This document shows positions 21,640 through 33,183 of a stretch of DNA of 64,000 bases, one piece after another. Position 1 is the stretch's first letter, and each line of letters opens with the position of its first letter. The DNA is from Ectobius pallidus (taxonomy: Eukaryota; Arthropoda; Insecta; Blattodea; Ectobiidae). Location of the stretch: assembly GCA_964059195.1 (NCBI GenBank), contig CAXKWD010000005.1, forward strand, positions 39,261,825 to 39,325,824. The letters are read 5' to 3'. The position numbers and the translations under genes are program-made. The notes under the pieces are model-generated. The model searched no databases. It was not told where the DNA came from and was given only the letters and a program-made list of their open reading frames with translations.

Positions 21640-22794
21640 CTGTTTATTTGTGTTATTTTACTGGAAAATCAATACTTAATTATGCTGCTTTCATTGCGCT
21701 TCATAAATAATCGATATCATTACGTGCTTATCATGGTTAGGCCTATATATCCAATGTTTGAATTTTAATGCAAAAAAAGACTTGATAACCCGTAACGAGC
21801 TGAATTACCACTAAAATGAAACTGCCCATGAAATTATACTATTAATGATAGCAGCATCAGTCTTGTAGATAATGTACGTTACTTTATCCTTAACAGAGAA
21901 AAAATGAGACGTAATCTTCGGTATCAATAAGATTAGGCATATAGGCACGGTTCTACATTTAGAACACAGGGACACTTGCCTGTCCCCGCTTCTTGTACAG
22001 TAGAACTTGAGTTCAGCCGGCCACCGTGTGTCCCCTTTTAATGAGGGTCGCTCATTATTCGCTAATCCAGAGTCAGTGTATATAGAGAGTGCACATTTTT
22101 CTGATGTGCCGCCGATGAGCATTTTTACACTTTGTATCGGAAAAATTAAGGACATATTACGCACTAACATAGGAGATGCAAGTATTCAGCAAATACACGA
22201 CTGTGTACAGAAACCTGACAGTATTGCTTCTAGGCCTTATTGAGGGTCGCATATTGTTCTGTAACCTCCACAGTTAACTAGCAAGGGCGAAGGGTTATCT
22301 GGGTAGCTACAAGAACTGAGGCTTTCATGTTTTGGAAAATACTTTGCATGTAAAACTTGTCCAATTGCAGAGTCAGACGGGATGTTTTCTTCCTCCTTCC
22401 AAAACTTCTGAAGAGACCCAAAGTCGAAAGCAATCACACGTTTTATGTGCTAACCAAGTTTCGACTTTTAGAATGCTGCAATTAATTAACTTCTTGGTGC
22501 AGTTTCAGGTATAGTAATTAGTGAAATGAATAAGATAACCTGATGATTTACTTTATTTTAGACTTTATCAAGCGAAGGCCGAGTTTGGTGCTGAAAAGAT
22601 TTTAATACTACTAAATGAGCATGGGTTGAAGTGAAGGGAACACATCACTTCGGCCTTCAGTATACCGCTAGGCTTTAACCCAAAGGCAAACAAGGCAAAA
22701 AACCCTAAGATGCGTGTAATTAGGCTATTTGCATGTTCCCTAACTCTATCAAGTTCCGCTAGCCGCCACTGAGTATGTAACCACGAAGAAGGGA

Positions 22795-22796
<2 letters not shown>
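21640..22796. other. No element securely recognised
   Basis: 21990-22250 is moderately GC-rich and starts TACAGTAGAACTTGAGTT, similar to a pogo-type terminus (compare 24051), but no opposite end was found. Confidence 0.3.

Positions 22797-22843
<47 letters not shown>
22797..22843. repeat. (ATT)n microsatellite
   Basis: About 15 ATT units. Confidence 0.95.
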
Positions 22844-22847
<4 letters not shown>

Positions 22848-22976
22848 TAAAATTTTAAGTGAAAGATATAATTTGATAACAGGAATACAAGAGGCTGTAT
22901 TCAACGCAATGTCTCCACTTGGAACTGGGTATAAATGGCAACTGCAGGTTATGTTTTGTGACACAGTTCTGTAAGC

Positions 22977-23060
22977 CTATGCATAAAGGCAGCCGAAATA
23001 ACTTTGCGTATTTCAAACTTCTGTACTCAAGTCCCCCCCCCCCACTTTACTCTCAAGCGC
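22977..23060 (+). repeat. Dispersed repeat, copy 1 (partner at 25122-25228)
   Basis: GCATAAAGGCAGCCGAAATA, TTTCAAACTTCTGTA and CCACTTTACTCTCAAG occur in the same order in both copies. It directly precedes the Penelope-like frame here, so it is probably part of that element. Confidence 0.75.
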
Positions 23061-23063
23061 GGG

Positions 23064-23270
23064 ACAGCATTTTCCGCCATAGCATCTCATTCGGACGAAA
23101 TGGGCCACAGAATACTTTTCGATGATATAACTCTACTAAAACATGAAAACAGAAGATGCCCTAGACTTGTTACAGAAGCCATAGAAATTATTAAACATCC
23201 CCATAACATAAACAGAGAAGATGGGTACAAAATCAGTGACATCTGGCGGGAAACAATTAAAACTTTAAAG
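23064..23270 (+). pseudogene. Penelope-like element C-terminus (GIY-YIG region)
   Basis: The plus frame reads SAIASHSDEMGHRILFDDIT, LLKHENRRCPRLVTEAIEII, KHPHNINREDGYKISDIW. The order 'SAxAxH...GHxIxF...L..E......REAIEI.KH.NNxNRxxGxxxS..W' is typical for the segment just after the GIY-YIG endonuclease in Penelope-like retroelements and related C-terminal domains. The endonuclease signature and RT are missing. Frame closed shortly after, about 23366. A truncated copy. Confidence 0.7.
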
Positions 23271-24050
23271 AATGCATCCACTGACGTCATGACAACTGCG
23301 ACTGTTTATTCTTCCCAGGCACTTCTTTTTAATGCGAATCTTTCTCCGAAGAAGGACACGATATGATGTCCGAAACGTTAGACACTAAAAACACAATGTG
23401 GCCCAACCCGGATAGCCAGTACAATCAGTTTATGATTTACTGCTTATTGTCTATATATTAAAAAAATACCCTGATCTATGTAAAATCTGTAAAATGCTGA
23501 TTTCTTATTTTCGAAACTAACTTAATTGGACATTATAAGCCTACACGAAATGATTTTTCTACAGACTTTTAGTCGTTTGGCGGTAAGAATTCCTGGTACC
23601 GTATGTAATTGATGAACATGTAAGGAGGCTTTCGCGCCAAGAGGATGAGGCATGTTTTGTGAAAGTAAAGAGCTTTGTAATGTTGTGGACAGGTAATGGA
23701 GCTGACACATATGTGACACATCCTGCCAGGCACACGACCCACAAGATGCACGGAAATGTTGCACTTAAGTGGAAACCTTGGTTATCGGCTCGCGCCAGCG
23801 ATCACATCGGATGTCTGGGTACAGTTTTCTGTGCTTTCAAGTATATCACCTCTTCTCCAGCATTACGCTTACAGTTGGGTCTTCCTGCCTGACACGCGTT
23901 GCCAGCTGAGAAATCCGTCTAGCTAGATCTTAATCTAATAGGCCTACATTGTCGTACTCATTGCACACAACTTCCCGCAAATGTGAATTTTACTTACAAC
24001 ATCCTTCCAGATCACTTATTTTTCGGTTGTTTAGCACACTATTTGTTGTA
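23271..24050. other. No feature recognised
   Basis: Short open frames on both strands at 23520-23890 show no family resemblance. Confidence 0.35.
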
Positions 24051-24384
24051 CAGTAGAATTTAAATTATCCGGATTAATTACGACCGGGTCCGATCCGGAT
24101 AACTGGATAAATCATGAAAAAAATCTTTAAAAAACTAAATTGTACAATTCTGTACTTATGTAAAGTGTCACATCTTGAGAAAATGTCGGTTAGAGTCAGT
24201 TGTTTTGCTGACAAACAGTCGATTTTGTGGGCTAAAAGCTTTGCTTTTTCGCAAATGATCGGCCCTGAAAGAGTCGCAGGTGCAAAAACCAAATTGAATA
24301 CAGCCTAAATGGGATCCGGATAATTGGCATTCCGGATAATTGGCAATCCGGATAGTTGGAGTTCGGATAATTGGAGTTCTACTG
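24051..24384. mobile_element. Pogo/Tigger-like MITE (334 bp)
   Basis: TA flanks at 24049-24050 and 24385-24386. Ends CAGTAGAATTTAAATTATCC and the complement of GGATAATTGGAGTTCTACTG. Near the right end a 15-17 bp unit (CCGGATAATTGGCATT-like) is repeated four times in tandem. No intact transposase. Confidence 0.85.
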
Positions 24385-24670
24385 TATATCTCTTTCCAAA
24401 CTATTTTATACCGTATACTTTTTACAGTATAAGTCTTGAATACCCTTATAAAATTACGTTTCATAGTTCACAGCTAAATGATCTCTTAAGAATCTAAAAT
24501 ACAATAGTTATTTATGTCACAAGTGGTAAAAGAGAGATTTTATTTGTTAGTACGATAAGTAAATTTTCGAAATGAACCGAATAAGGATAGCCTAAGTGTA
24601 GCAATCATACGAGCAAAATAAAGTAATTTTACCAAGTGTATCATACACTATTTTTAGACAGGTTTTAACA

Positions 24671-24750
24671 ATCCTGCCATCTGCCTATGGTAGATGACGC
24701 AGCGGTCGGGTGGTAGGCCTTGTCTCTTTAGGAATGTTTAGTTTAGTTTT
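24671..24750 (+). mobile_element. SINE family 1, 3' fragment
   Basis: ATCCTGCCATCTGCC ... GCAGCGGTCGGGTGGTAGG ... TTTAGTTTAGTTTTAG, the family 1 3' end. Confidence 0.88.
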
Positions 24751-25121
24751 AGTTAACATTTGTGAAATAATAATAATACATATTAGATTACGTATCGTGG
24801 AGCCATATGGGAACCTCGATCTGTCCTGCCATCTTCTGCGGCATATAGGCCTAGCTACATATGCACATTCGTAAACATTCGTTGGTTACAATGGAGTTTT
24901 AGCACTAGCAATTTATACATGATGTATTTTGTGTTAGAAGTTCTATTTTAATTCAAGCTGTCTACAAATATAAGTTATTAAAGGTTTTGGTCTGTATAGA
25001 AGAAATAATAGACTTTTAGGTACCAATTGATATTCAAGAGTGATATGCTAATGATTAGAACCAATCTGAGTCTGAAAATACATCTGGTCTGTGTGTTTTC
25101 CTATCGTCGCAGGCGTTCTTA

Positions 25122-25228
25122 TGCATAAAGGCAGCCGAAATAATTTTACGTAGGCTATTTCAAACTTCTGTAGCCTCCTCCAGTTTTTATTTATTTTTAT
25201 TTTTTCCACTTTACTCTCAAGAGCGGGT
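25122..25228 (+). repeat. Dispersed repeat, copy 2 (partner at 22977-23060)
   Basis: Same order of blocks as copy 1, with a TA to TAGGCTA change at 25151-25157. Confidence 0.75.
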
Positions 25229-26654
25229 CTCAGTGGCACTTAGGTAATTTTTAATCTTTTAATTCTCCCGAAAATTGATGCAAATATTTTAGAAAATCAT
25301 ACTTGAAACTCTTCGTTTCTAATAACTGACAGGCCTATGCTAATTTTCATTTAAAAGACTTAGCAGGATATTTATCCCAGCTTAATAATAAATAAATTGT
25401 TTATTGTGTAGAAAATAATGGACGCCAGCTGAAGGGGGGAGAACTACTCGAAAGTTTCAAGCAGGAAAGAACGGAAAGACCATAAGATGAGGAACACAGC
25501 CTAAGAATTCCCACGTTGCAACTGTTACTTTGGTGAGTACATTACATACTCTTTTTGAAGTAGGCCTAAGTTATCACTAGCAGTGTTTCTTTCATAATTT
25601 TATAGTACTGTACCTTCACGCAGAAAATGTTATTAGGGTCAGAGTATATGAAGTTACTGGATCTCAAAAACGGAAGCCAAAGATGTACGTCTGTCGATTA
25701 GAGGTGTACATATTCTGATTTTAGCTTGCTTCCCCTTTGAAATTCTGCAACCAGTCACAGCTTTTAACTTGCTTGACAAGAAAGCAAGTCAGATTACAAC
25801 GATGATAAGAAATACTGTCGCTATGAGTCACAAGCTCTTCATAACCTGATGGGTTTCACAGGACCTAAGGAAACTGCAAGGCCTGGCGGAAAGAATATGA
25901 AACTGGGTATAGCAGTGCACTGGTAAGTCGTGCAGTTACGTAGTTGAGGAACTTCAGATGTGTTTAGAGAATTTTACCCTGAAGGAAGCCGAGGAGAAAC
26001 TAAAATGTGGAGAGTTTGAATTATCAATGAACAAAGGTGTCCGGCATGGGAAAAATTTTCAAACATTTTCGAGAAAACTTCATAAAATCATTAATAACAA
26101 TAACAAAAATCCCTTTAGGCAAGCCTACAGGCTGAGGTAGATTTCGAAGTGCTTTTGGTTTAATTTACTGTCGCTGCGTAGCACTCTTCTTCTTTAGCCT
26201 TGGCATGACAAACCCGCAATAATAACTGCAAAAAAGAGGAAAGATAACTTTTTCAAACATTCAAATCTCGCCTTATATGAGAACTATCAAGAAACTAGTT
26301 ATTGATTTGTAGAGTACTCATCAAGAGCTTTTCAACGATACCCCACAAGACGTAGTTTCGAAAATTTCGAATTTCCATCCCCATACCCCCACCCCCACTC
26401 GTACCCCCAAAACCCCCGAATCGTTGGTGTCACTGTGAACTCCATAAGGAGCACTCTAATTTATTCAATCAAAGTTTCCCTCTATACTTCATAGGGGCCG
26501 AGATATAAATGTTTTAAAATTTCAACCCCCTCCCCCGACCACCCTCTTGCGCCAATTTTGCTCATTAACGAACTTGTCTGAACTATTGGACCTAGAAATA
26601 ACATAATAAAATTTGATTCAAATATCTTCAAAATTACGGCCGCTAGCGTGTAAA

Positions 26655-26666
26655 GATATATATATG

Positions 26667-26715
<49 letters not shown>

Positions 26716-26735
26716 ATATATATATAAATATCACA
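26655..26735. repeat. (TA)n-rich microsatellite
   Basis: TATATA runs interrupted by CATATAAA. Confidence 0.9.
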
Positions 26736-26765
26736 ATTTTTTAACAGGCGGTGGTTTCGTACTTA

Positions 26766-27213
26766 TTATTTATTTATTTATTTATTTATTGAATATACAA
26801 TTACTTAAACCCTATTCCACCCGGAGGTATATTAGGGTTATAGTTACAAGACAAAATATTTGCAATATTACTACTTCTTATCCATAGGCTGGATGCAGGC
26901 CTTACTACTCTAAGAAAACAAGATAACTAATATATTATATTATAAAAGAAAACTATAACATCTTAAAAATAGAACACAAAAACTTTTGGAATTCTCTATA
27001 ACAGCATTTTTTCCTAAATATATCAAAGAGTGGTTTGTCTAATTTCTTTTTGAAATAATCTAAGTGTGCGTCCAATATTCTTCTTTTATGCTCTAGGAAT
27101 AGGCAATGAAAAATTAAATGTTCAACAGTTTGTTGTTCAGTACATATACATTGATAACCGTTCTGTCTTTGGATCATGAAACGTTGATAGTAAAAACCAA
27201 TTTTTTTGTTTGT
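26766..27213 (-). mobile_element. 5'-truncated LINE nested in the hAT element, with 14 bp target duplication
   Basis: TGGTTTCGTACTTA stands at 26752-26765 and again at 27214-27227, framing a minus-strand insertion whose 3' end is an (AATA)n tail (26766-26793). The minus frame down to 26953 encodes NKKIGFYYQRFMIQRQNGYQ, then CIC, EQQTVEHLIFHCLFLEHKRR, and DKPLFDIFRKKC. The Cys-x-Cys...His...Cys pattern with VEHLIFHC is the C-terminal zinc-knuckle region of Jockey/CR1-type LINEs. No disabling stop in the retained part, and a perfect duplication, so insertion looks fairly recent. The RT domain was never copied. Confidence 0.9.
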
Positions 27214-27272
27214 TGGTTTCGTACTTAGGGAGGCATGAAACGTAAAGATATGAACGAAGTTTTTGAAAGTCA

Positions 27273-27301
27273 TTAGGTAGATTTTTCTTCGAAATCTACC
27301 T
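27273..27301. repeat. Small perfect hairpin
   Basis: AGGTAGATTT and AAATCTACCT, a 10 bp stem with an 8-9 nt loop, inside the hAT element. Confidence 0.7.
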
Positions 27302-27621
27302 AATAATAAAAATTATAATTGTATTAAGACGCTAAAACGATTTTTAATACTTTATCCACCTTTTATTTATCTGCATGATGAATTTCTTCTACCAGCATGT
27401 AGAAAAGCAAGAAAGTATTACCTACACTTAGCAACTACAGTTGTTTAGCTGATAGGAATGTCGCAAGCTTATTCTGGCTTGCCTAGGTTGGGTTTGACCT
27501 GACCCATCAAGCTTAAAGAAACCAGCCTGCATGCTAGCTATGACGCTGGCAACTTGCTTGCCTGGCGTTCAAGCGGGTATGGGCAAGCTAAAATCGAGAT
27601 TTGTACACCTCTACTGTCGAT

Positions 27622-28740
27622 ATACAGGTAATGTAGAAAGATGACCGGAACGTTTAATATCCGTCTTATTTCGGAATTAGGAATGGTAAGCTAGAAAGAC
27701 GTTTGAGCGCGCATGCGCTCTTGATACCGTGCAACACAATGGTAAATTCCCCTTCCACTCACTCTTCCCCTTACCCGCAGGCGAACGTCTTCCTAGTTGG
27801 ACTGCTCTCTAAACCTCGATTAACCTTCCGCTCCCCCGTATGCAGAAAGAAATACACTTCATCTATAATCCTGCATAAGTTACCTTATTGCAATCAATTT
27901 ATTATCTACAACATTTTCAGGCAAAAGGAGTTTTTCGACAGATTTGATATAGTTTTTTTCTAAATCATCCATACAAGTTATTTGCACAGCAATGCAACAA
28001 GCTAAGAGCACTAAGAAGTCTCTATGCATTAAAAAACAAGTATGGTTACACTGAGATATAATACAGGATAGGCTATAGGCTACCCTCATTAGCTTGACTT
28101 GGGTTTGTCGTTCTTCGGCTCATTGCATAGGCCTATTATATTTACTCCTTTATTTATGCATTTGGCCTTTCCGTCACTGACTTAAGAGGGACATTATCTT
28201 AAATTTAAATTGTCCACTAGCTGAGCAGTTTAAGCAATAGATACTTACGGACACTTAGCCCATTATCTCATTTAAAAACTTCTTGGTTAAAGGCTAATTC
28301 TCCAGGATTTTATTATCTTTGAGAATAATGAAAGATTCCTCTAATTTAAGCTCTTCAGAAGATCTTAAAAGTTAAAGATTTAAGAAAAAGTAGTAGGCCT
28401 ACGTAAGTAGTAGGCCTAGTTCAGTAGATTACCGTCTGCCTTATGGAAATCAGTGGACTGAAAAATACTTTTTTTAAATAATTCAACTAACAAATAAGAT
28501 ATACATATCGTCAACTATATAAATTCATTCTTGTAACTAATTCCTACTAATAAATCTGAAGATATGGATAGACCTAATAATTTTCTACGAAATCTATATC
28601 TGAAATGGACAAACTGAATTCACTTCCGGTATTAATTTATATTATTGGTAAGGAGCAAGGAAGTTCAATGGGATAGAACTGTAAAGGGCTCGACGAAAAA
28701 AAAGAATAGCGCCAAGTAGAATTCTATTTAATTTTTATAA
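27622..28740. other. No feature recognised
   Basis: Contains two closely spaced TAGGCCTA octamers at about 28397 and 28413 within an imperfect duplication (AGTAGTAGGCCTA). Confidence 0.35.
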
Positions 28741-28742
28741 TC

Positions 28743-29220
28743 GGGTTAAAGCTTAATTCGTAAGTGTTTGTTAAACTATTGGGCTTACTGTATAAAACTG
28801 AAATCGTAGGACTTCGTTAAATTTATTATTAAACCCTATGGTTTAAAACTTGAGTCGCAGGTATTTTTAAAAATAAGTATTACAATTTATTATTTAAAGC
28901 TTGAATCGTATACATTTATTATAAGTTATATAAACTTAACAGTATGGTGTGAAACCTGAATTGTAGTACTATGTAAAATACGATATAGGCTACACGGCCT
29001 ACAACTTAATTCGTAGGACTTTGTTAAATAAGTTATAATATACGAATAAGTTGGGTACACGTTCAAAACTTAAAACTTAAACTTTTCTCAATAAGCTCTA
29101 TTGTATACGGTTTAGAACTTAAATCGTAAATTTGTTAAATAAATTATATAGCCTATTTTTGTATTGTAGGCCCATATAGGCTACACTTTAAAATCCTTAA
29201 ATCGCAGGAATTTTATTCGA
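28743..29220. repeat. Degenerate ~50 bp tandem repeat array
   Basis: About nine diverged units sharing AACTTAAATCGTAGGACTTT followed by GTTAAAT, near 28748, 28797, 28848, 28900, 28952, 29003, 29072, 29115 and 29192. Spacing is mostly 45-55 bp. No coding potential. Confidence 0.7.
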
Positions 29221-29684
29221 TTACAAATTAAATGGTATATATATATTTTTCTCGTTGTGACTGCAGTTTGAATGATAGCTGCACACATAGCCCTATGCAT
29301 ACTGTTCTCGTCAATATATTGCAGCTCTGAAGCTAGGCTATGCAGCATTGCTCACCATTTACGAGTGTGAAACAAAAGAATGAAGGGGGAAGAATGTGTT
29401 GATTATGTCTACGTTATTTATGGTCGGCGCCAGGTTTATAGGTAGAAATTCATAATTCAAATGCATGTTAATAATCTCGAAAGAGATCTAATCCATGAAA
29501 ATGCACAATACATTGACGATCGGCTATGGATCGCGTGTATAACATTTTATGACCTAAGCCTCCAACTCCCTTTCTTCCTATTCATAAACACAACAATGAC
29601 TGAATTCTCTCGTCTTCCTGTTTAATAATGTCCCACCGATATTTCTAAGGATATATATGGGACGATATTTTGTTACGAAGATTA

Positions 29685-30480
29685 CTTAGCTCATGAACAA
29701 GTGACCAAACCATTATAAGAATATGTGGAATTTCAAGCAAACGCCAGTACTTATTGTAATTTCATCGTCTTCATTTATTTATTATTTTATCGCACCTATG
29801 TACATTTGTTATCTTCTCTTCTCTATATATATAGGCCTAAAAGGCTTTGTCCTGACTGACTGACAGGAATCAACGTAGAGCCTAAACTATAACAGGTAGA
29901 GACTTGGAATTTTGACAGTACCTTCGTTTCATAATGTAGGTGCTCAACAAGAAAGGTTTTTGAAAAATTCTGATTTTAAATGCCAAAAATCAAATGTTTT
30001 TGAGAATAATTAATCCCTTCTTACACAGAATTATCGAATCCGAATCACATTTGACATTAAAACATATTGTTGCCAGTGGGTTTCAGTTGGGTTTGGAATT
30101 AAATTAAATGGAAGTTTGACAATTACAGTTGGCTTTGTCTACTTTTGTCATACCTTGGAAATTAAACTTTCGCGATCGCTTGAATGTTGTAAGCCCTAAT
30201 ATGGTCAAACATTGTTTTATTTGGACGAAACTCACTATACAGGGGTTTTCTGGACCAAGGAACTCGAATCCGAGGACGCTTTTACCAGGCGATGCTATCT
30301 AATCGTGGTATGTAGTCCATGTGATTTAGGTGTTAATAAATATAATGATTTAACTATTATGCTCTTAATTTTTAATTTTTGAAATAATTATCGCGGGCGA
30401 AGCCGCGGACACATGCTAGTTTTCATATAAATTCGCAGGGACTGAACACTGAAGCATCTTCATACCTGCAGCTTCTTTGA
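29685..30480. repeat. Dispersed repeat interrupted by a Helitron (partner 19440-19680)
   Basis: The left part 29685-29821 and right part 30420-30480 together match the uninterrupted copy at 19.4-19.7 kb. Confidence 0.72.
29822..30419 (+). mobile_element. Non-autonomous Helitron (about 600 bp)
   Basis: Starts TCTATATATATA, soon followed by AAAGGCTTTGTCCTGACTGA, a 5' end seen in many insect Helitrons. It ends with a short hairpin (GCGGGCGAAGCCGCG) and CTAG at 30416-30419 followed by T, the CTRR 3' end. No target duplication, as expected. The uninterrupted repeat copy supports the boundaries. No coding. Confidence 0.85.
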
Positions 30481-30842
30481 TATGAAAAATCATTGAACAC
30501 AGGGGTTAGGTATAACTTAGGCTTATGAGCTGCAGAGGCCTATAAGCAAAAGAGTTATGAAAATAATGCATGGTAAAGCATTTTAAATCTCGTTAATAAA
30601 AAACACAATATTAATAACACAATATTATTAGCCTATATACCAATAAGGTTAATTTAAAAATAAAACAGCTAATGAAAAATCGTACAAAGCGCGACTATCG
30701 CCCATGAAAGTGCATCGTCATTTTAGACTGTTTTAAAATAAATTATTATAATTTTATGTGGTATTCACTGACGTATAGAAAAAAAAAATCTTCAATTGAA
30801 ATATTCTAATGCACAGCTGGGTTCACTTTTTTCTGGAAATTT

Positions 30843-30846
<4 letters not shown>

Positions 30847-30910
<64 letters not shown>
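30847..30910. repeat. (AAT)n microsatellite
   Basis: About 21 AAT/ATA units. Confidence 0.95.
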
Positions 30911-31021
30911 GAGCCTATAAGAACGATAAAAATAATTTGAGTAAATGCAAGTATATATTATATTTGTAAGCCTCAATGAAGTCCCTATAAGAAAACATTA
31001 CTTGGTATTCCTAGCATAGAC

Positions 31022-31089
31022 AATAACGCAGAGGTCGGATGGTAGGCGAAAACCCACAAAGGATGTATCGCCACGGAGTTTAGTTTAGT
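31022..31089 (+). mobile_element. SINE family 1, 3' fragment
   Basis: ACGCAGAGGTCGGATGGTAGG ... GCCACGGAGTTTAGTTTAGT. Confidence 0.85.
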
Positions 31090-32079
31090 AGTTTCTTCAA
31101 TTGGACATGCCAATTCAGTTTCTAACAGATTTGAAATAGAAATCCAGAAAAAGTCAATTATTAATCGTAATAAACATATTATTTTGCTGGATATAGAAAT
31201 TATGGTAAAAATGTTGCATGCTAATAACAAAGTTGTACATTTCTACAGTATTATTTTAAGTAGGCTATATTCTTTCGCTCTAATATTACTGTGAGTTATT
31301 TGGAGTTCTTCACAATCAAAACAAAATTTTTTTTTAACACATCTACTGCCGATTTGTTCGACGCGGAAATAAAATAAAAATCTAAAAATGAAAATAAAAA
31401 CAAATTAAAATTCAAACAAGGAAAAAAACAATGAAATAAGAAACATATGTAAGTTACTAAAATATGGCATTTCTGTTAGGAAAATATTCCTTTAGATGTG
31501 AAGAATTCCTGAAACAAAACAAGATTGGAGCGTGCAAAAGGGTAAATAGGCCTAAATGGTACTGTATCATTTCCAAATATTTTTGACAGCCTTTTCCTAT
31601 ATTTGATGGTGATCAGATAAACATACGAACATGGAAGGGAATTATTATACAGATATACGATACATTTTTAAGGATATATGCCCAAATTGTATAGCGGGTG
31701 CACTAAAACATAAAATGACACAAACAGACGCCCTGCTACCGGATGAAGAAGCAGAACGTGACGCGAAGATGGAGAAGTCTTGTACGCGGATATGTAGTCC
31801 GGTAGCTTTCTTGTTTTTCCTGCCCTCTCTGAGCACGAGCTAAAATGTCACTTATTAAGCAACCTACAATGGATCCAGACTTCAATATCACAACACGGTA
31901 CATTTTTCAGTAGTTCAGGATGAGATCATGTGTCATGGCAGTAACTCTTTGGGAATGTATACTCTTCTTTGTCGTGCTCCTTATGCGAAACGTTTCTGAA
32001 AGGCGTTCACATATTGCCAAACGAAAAGAAAATACAAACTTTGCGATTACTTTTACAGGCTTCTCCTCTTCCTAGCATT
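31090..32079. other. No feature recognised
   Basis: AT-rich. Short open frames near 31631-31843 on both strands resemble nothing known to me. Confidence 0.35.
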
Positions 32080-32770
32080 TGCCTTGTAAGGTTGTAATCT
32101 CTGCTTCCAGTTGCGACGACCTTCCCATGAAGAATCGTGAAGTCCTTTGGATCTCATCGCTCCATTATATCTCCTCTCCAGGTAGGTCGTGGACGCCACT
32201 TTTTCTTACGTCCAGGTGGGGACCAGTTTATCATTTTCTTGGGCCACCTCTCCTCTGCTGAATGTGTCTATTTTACTCTAGAGATTTACGCTCCAAACGA
32301 TCAGTCAGAGTTTGTTCACCCAGGATGGTGTTATTCCTTACTTTCTTTAATAAGAGAGATGCGCAAACTCCATCCATCTCGACAGCTCTTACCCAACTTT
32401 TCTGTCTTTCAATTAAGCGTCCAGGTTTGTGCACCATAGAGTAAGATATTCTCAGTTCTCAACAATAATTTTCAGAATCATCAATTTTGTTTCTTGTCAG
32501 ATGTATAAGTTGTTTAACTGCTGAACCAGCCTGGGTTATTCTCCTGTCCATATCCTTCTAATGCTGACAGATTTGTGTGAATTACTGACACAGGATAGTT
32601 TAACTGGCCAATTGCTCTTACTGTAGCCTACTACCCGGGAGGTACAAATCGTGGATTTCTGCTCGAATCACCAGATACTCAGTCTTTGCGAAGAATAGCT
32701 TGAGATCGTCCTTATTTTACGCATGTAATAATTTTCTCATCATAAAGTCAGCATCCTCTCAATCCTGGAC
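32080..32770 (-). pseudogene. Decayed LINE, end of RT and C-terminal tail
   Basis: On the minus strand, split over frames with stops, one reads ILLYGAQTWTLN (end of RT and connection), then VAQENDKLVPTW and a degenerate PPGRRKRGRP stretch (complement of 32180-32225), a layout shared with insect RTE/CR1-like LINEs ('ILLYGxETWxL ... PKKIxxWxPPGRRKRGRP'). Upstream weak similarity to the 'KTEYLVI' region occurs near 32690. It ends where the MITE at 32771 begins. Heavily mutated. Confidence 0.65.
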
Positions 32771-33183
32771 AGTTATAGCCATGCGATGTCTCGGTTTTTA
32801 ATCTCCTGCCCATGGGACTCTGCGTAGTGAAGACCTCATATGGCAATCATGACGTCATCAAAGTTGACGGTACTTCTGGTTTATGTCACAATATGGCATC
32901 ACTTCCCGTTCCTGTTTTAAATGGCGGAAGTTCCTGTTCCTGTTTACAAAAAGCGGACGTTCTTTTCAAAATAACTATTTTTGAATTGAACGGGTAACTG
33001 TTTATGGTCCGCGGTCAATTTAAAGATGACGTAGAGGGAAGTTTGAATGGCCGTCTTTGTTCTTTTGAAAATGGAGGCTAACTATTTTTGATCCGCCATT
33101 GTGACGTCATGCCCTTGTGACGTCATCACTATGCACAGTCCCATAGGCAGGAAATTAAAAACACACACTCTATGGCTATAACT
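32771..33183. mobile_element. TIR element/MITE with long imperfect inverted ends (about 410 bp)
   Basis: The left AGTTATAGCCAT ... TTTTTAATCTCCTGCCCATG block is the inverted equivalent of 33125-33183 (CCATAGGCAGGAAATTAAAA ... ATGGCTATAACT), about 60-70 bp of inverted repeat. The interior holds several TGACGTCA/GACGTCAT motifs. The target duplication is probably TA. Confidence 0.8.

Larger units (their letters stand above)
25699..27613. mobile_element. hAT element, 1.9 kb, containing a nested LINE
   Basis: Perfect 8 bp duplication CTGTCGAT at 25691-25698 and 27614-27621. Termini TAGAGGTGTACATATTCTGA and, inverted at the right, TAGAGGTGTACAAATCTCGA, with further pairing over GATTTTAGCTTGC. The inside holds C-rich tracts (26380-26560), a (TA)n run (26655-26730) and a LINE inserted at 26766-27213. 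No transposase motif seen. Confidence 0.92.

Noticed and set aside
27703..27963. Exon-like GC-richer stretch with CTTACCCGCAG
   Set aside because: No frame with domain similarity and no matching donor found.
28393..28425. CRISPR-like or direct-repeat array around AGTAGTAGGCCTA
   Set aside because: Only two copies; better explained by two nearby TAGGCCTA events or a small duplication.
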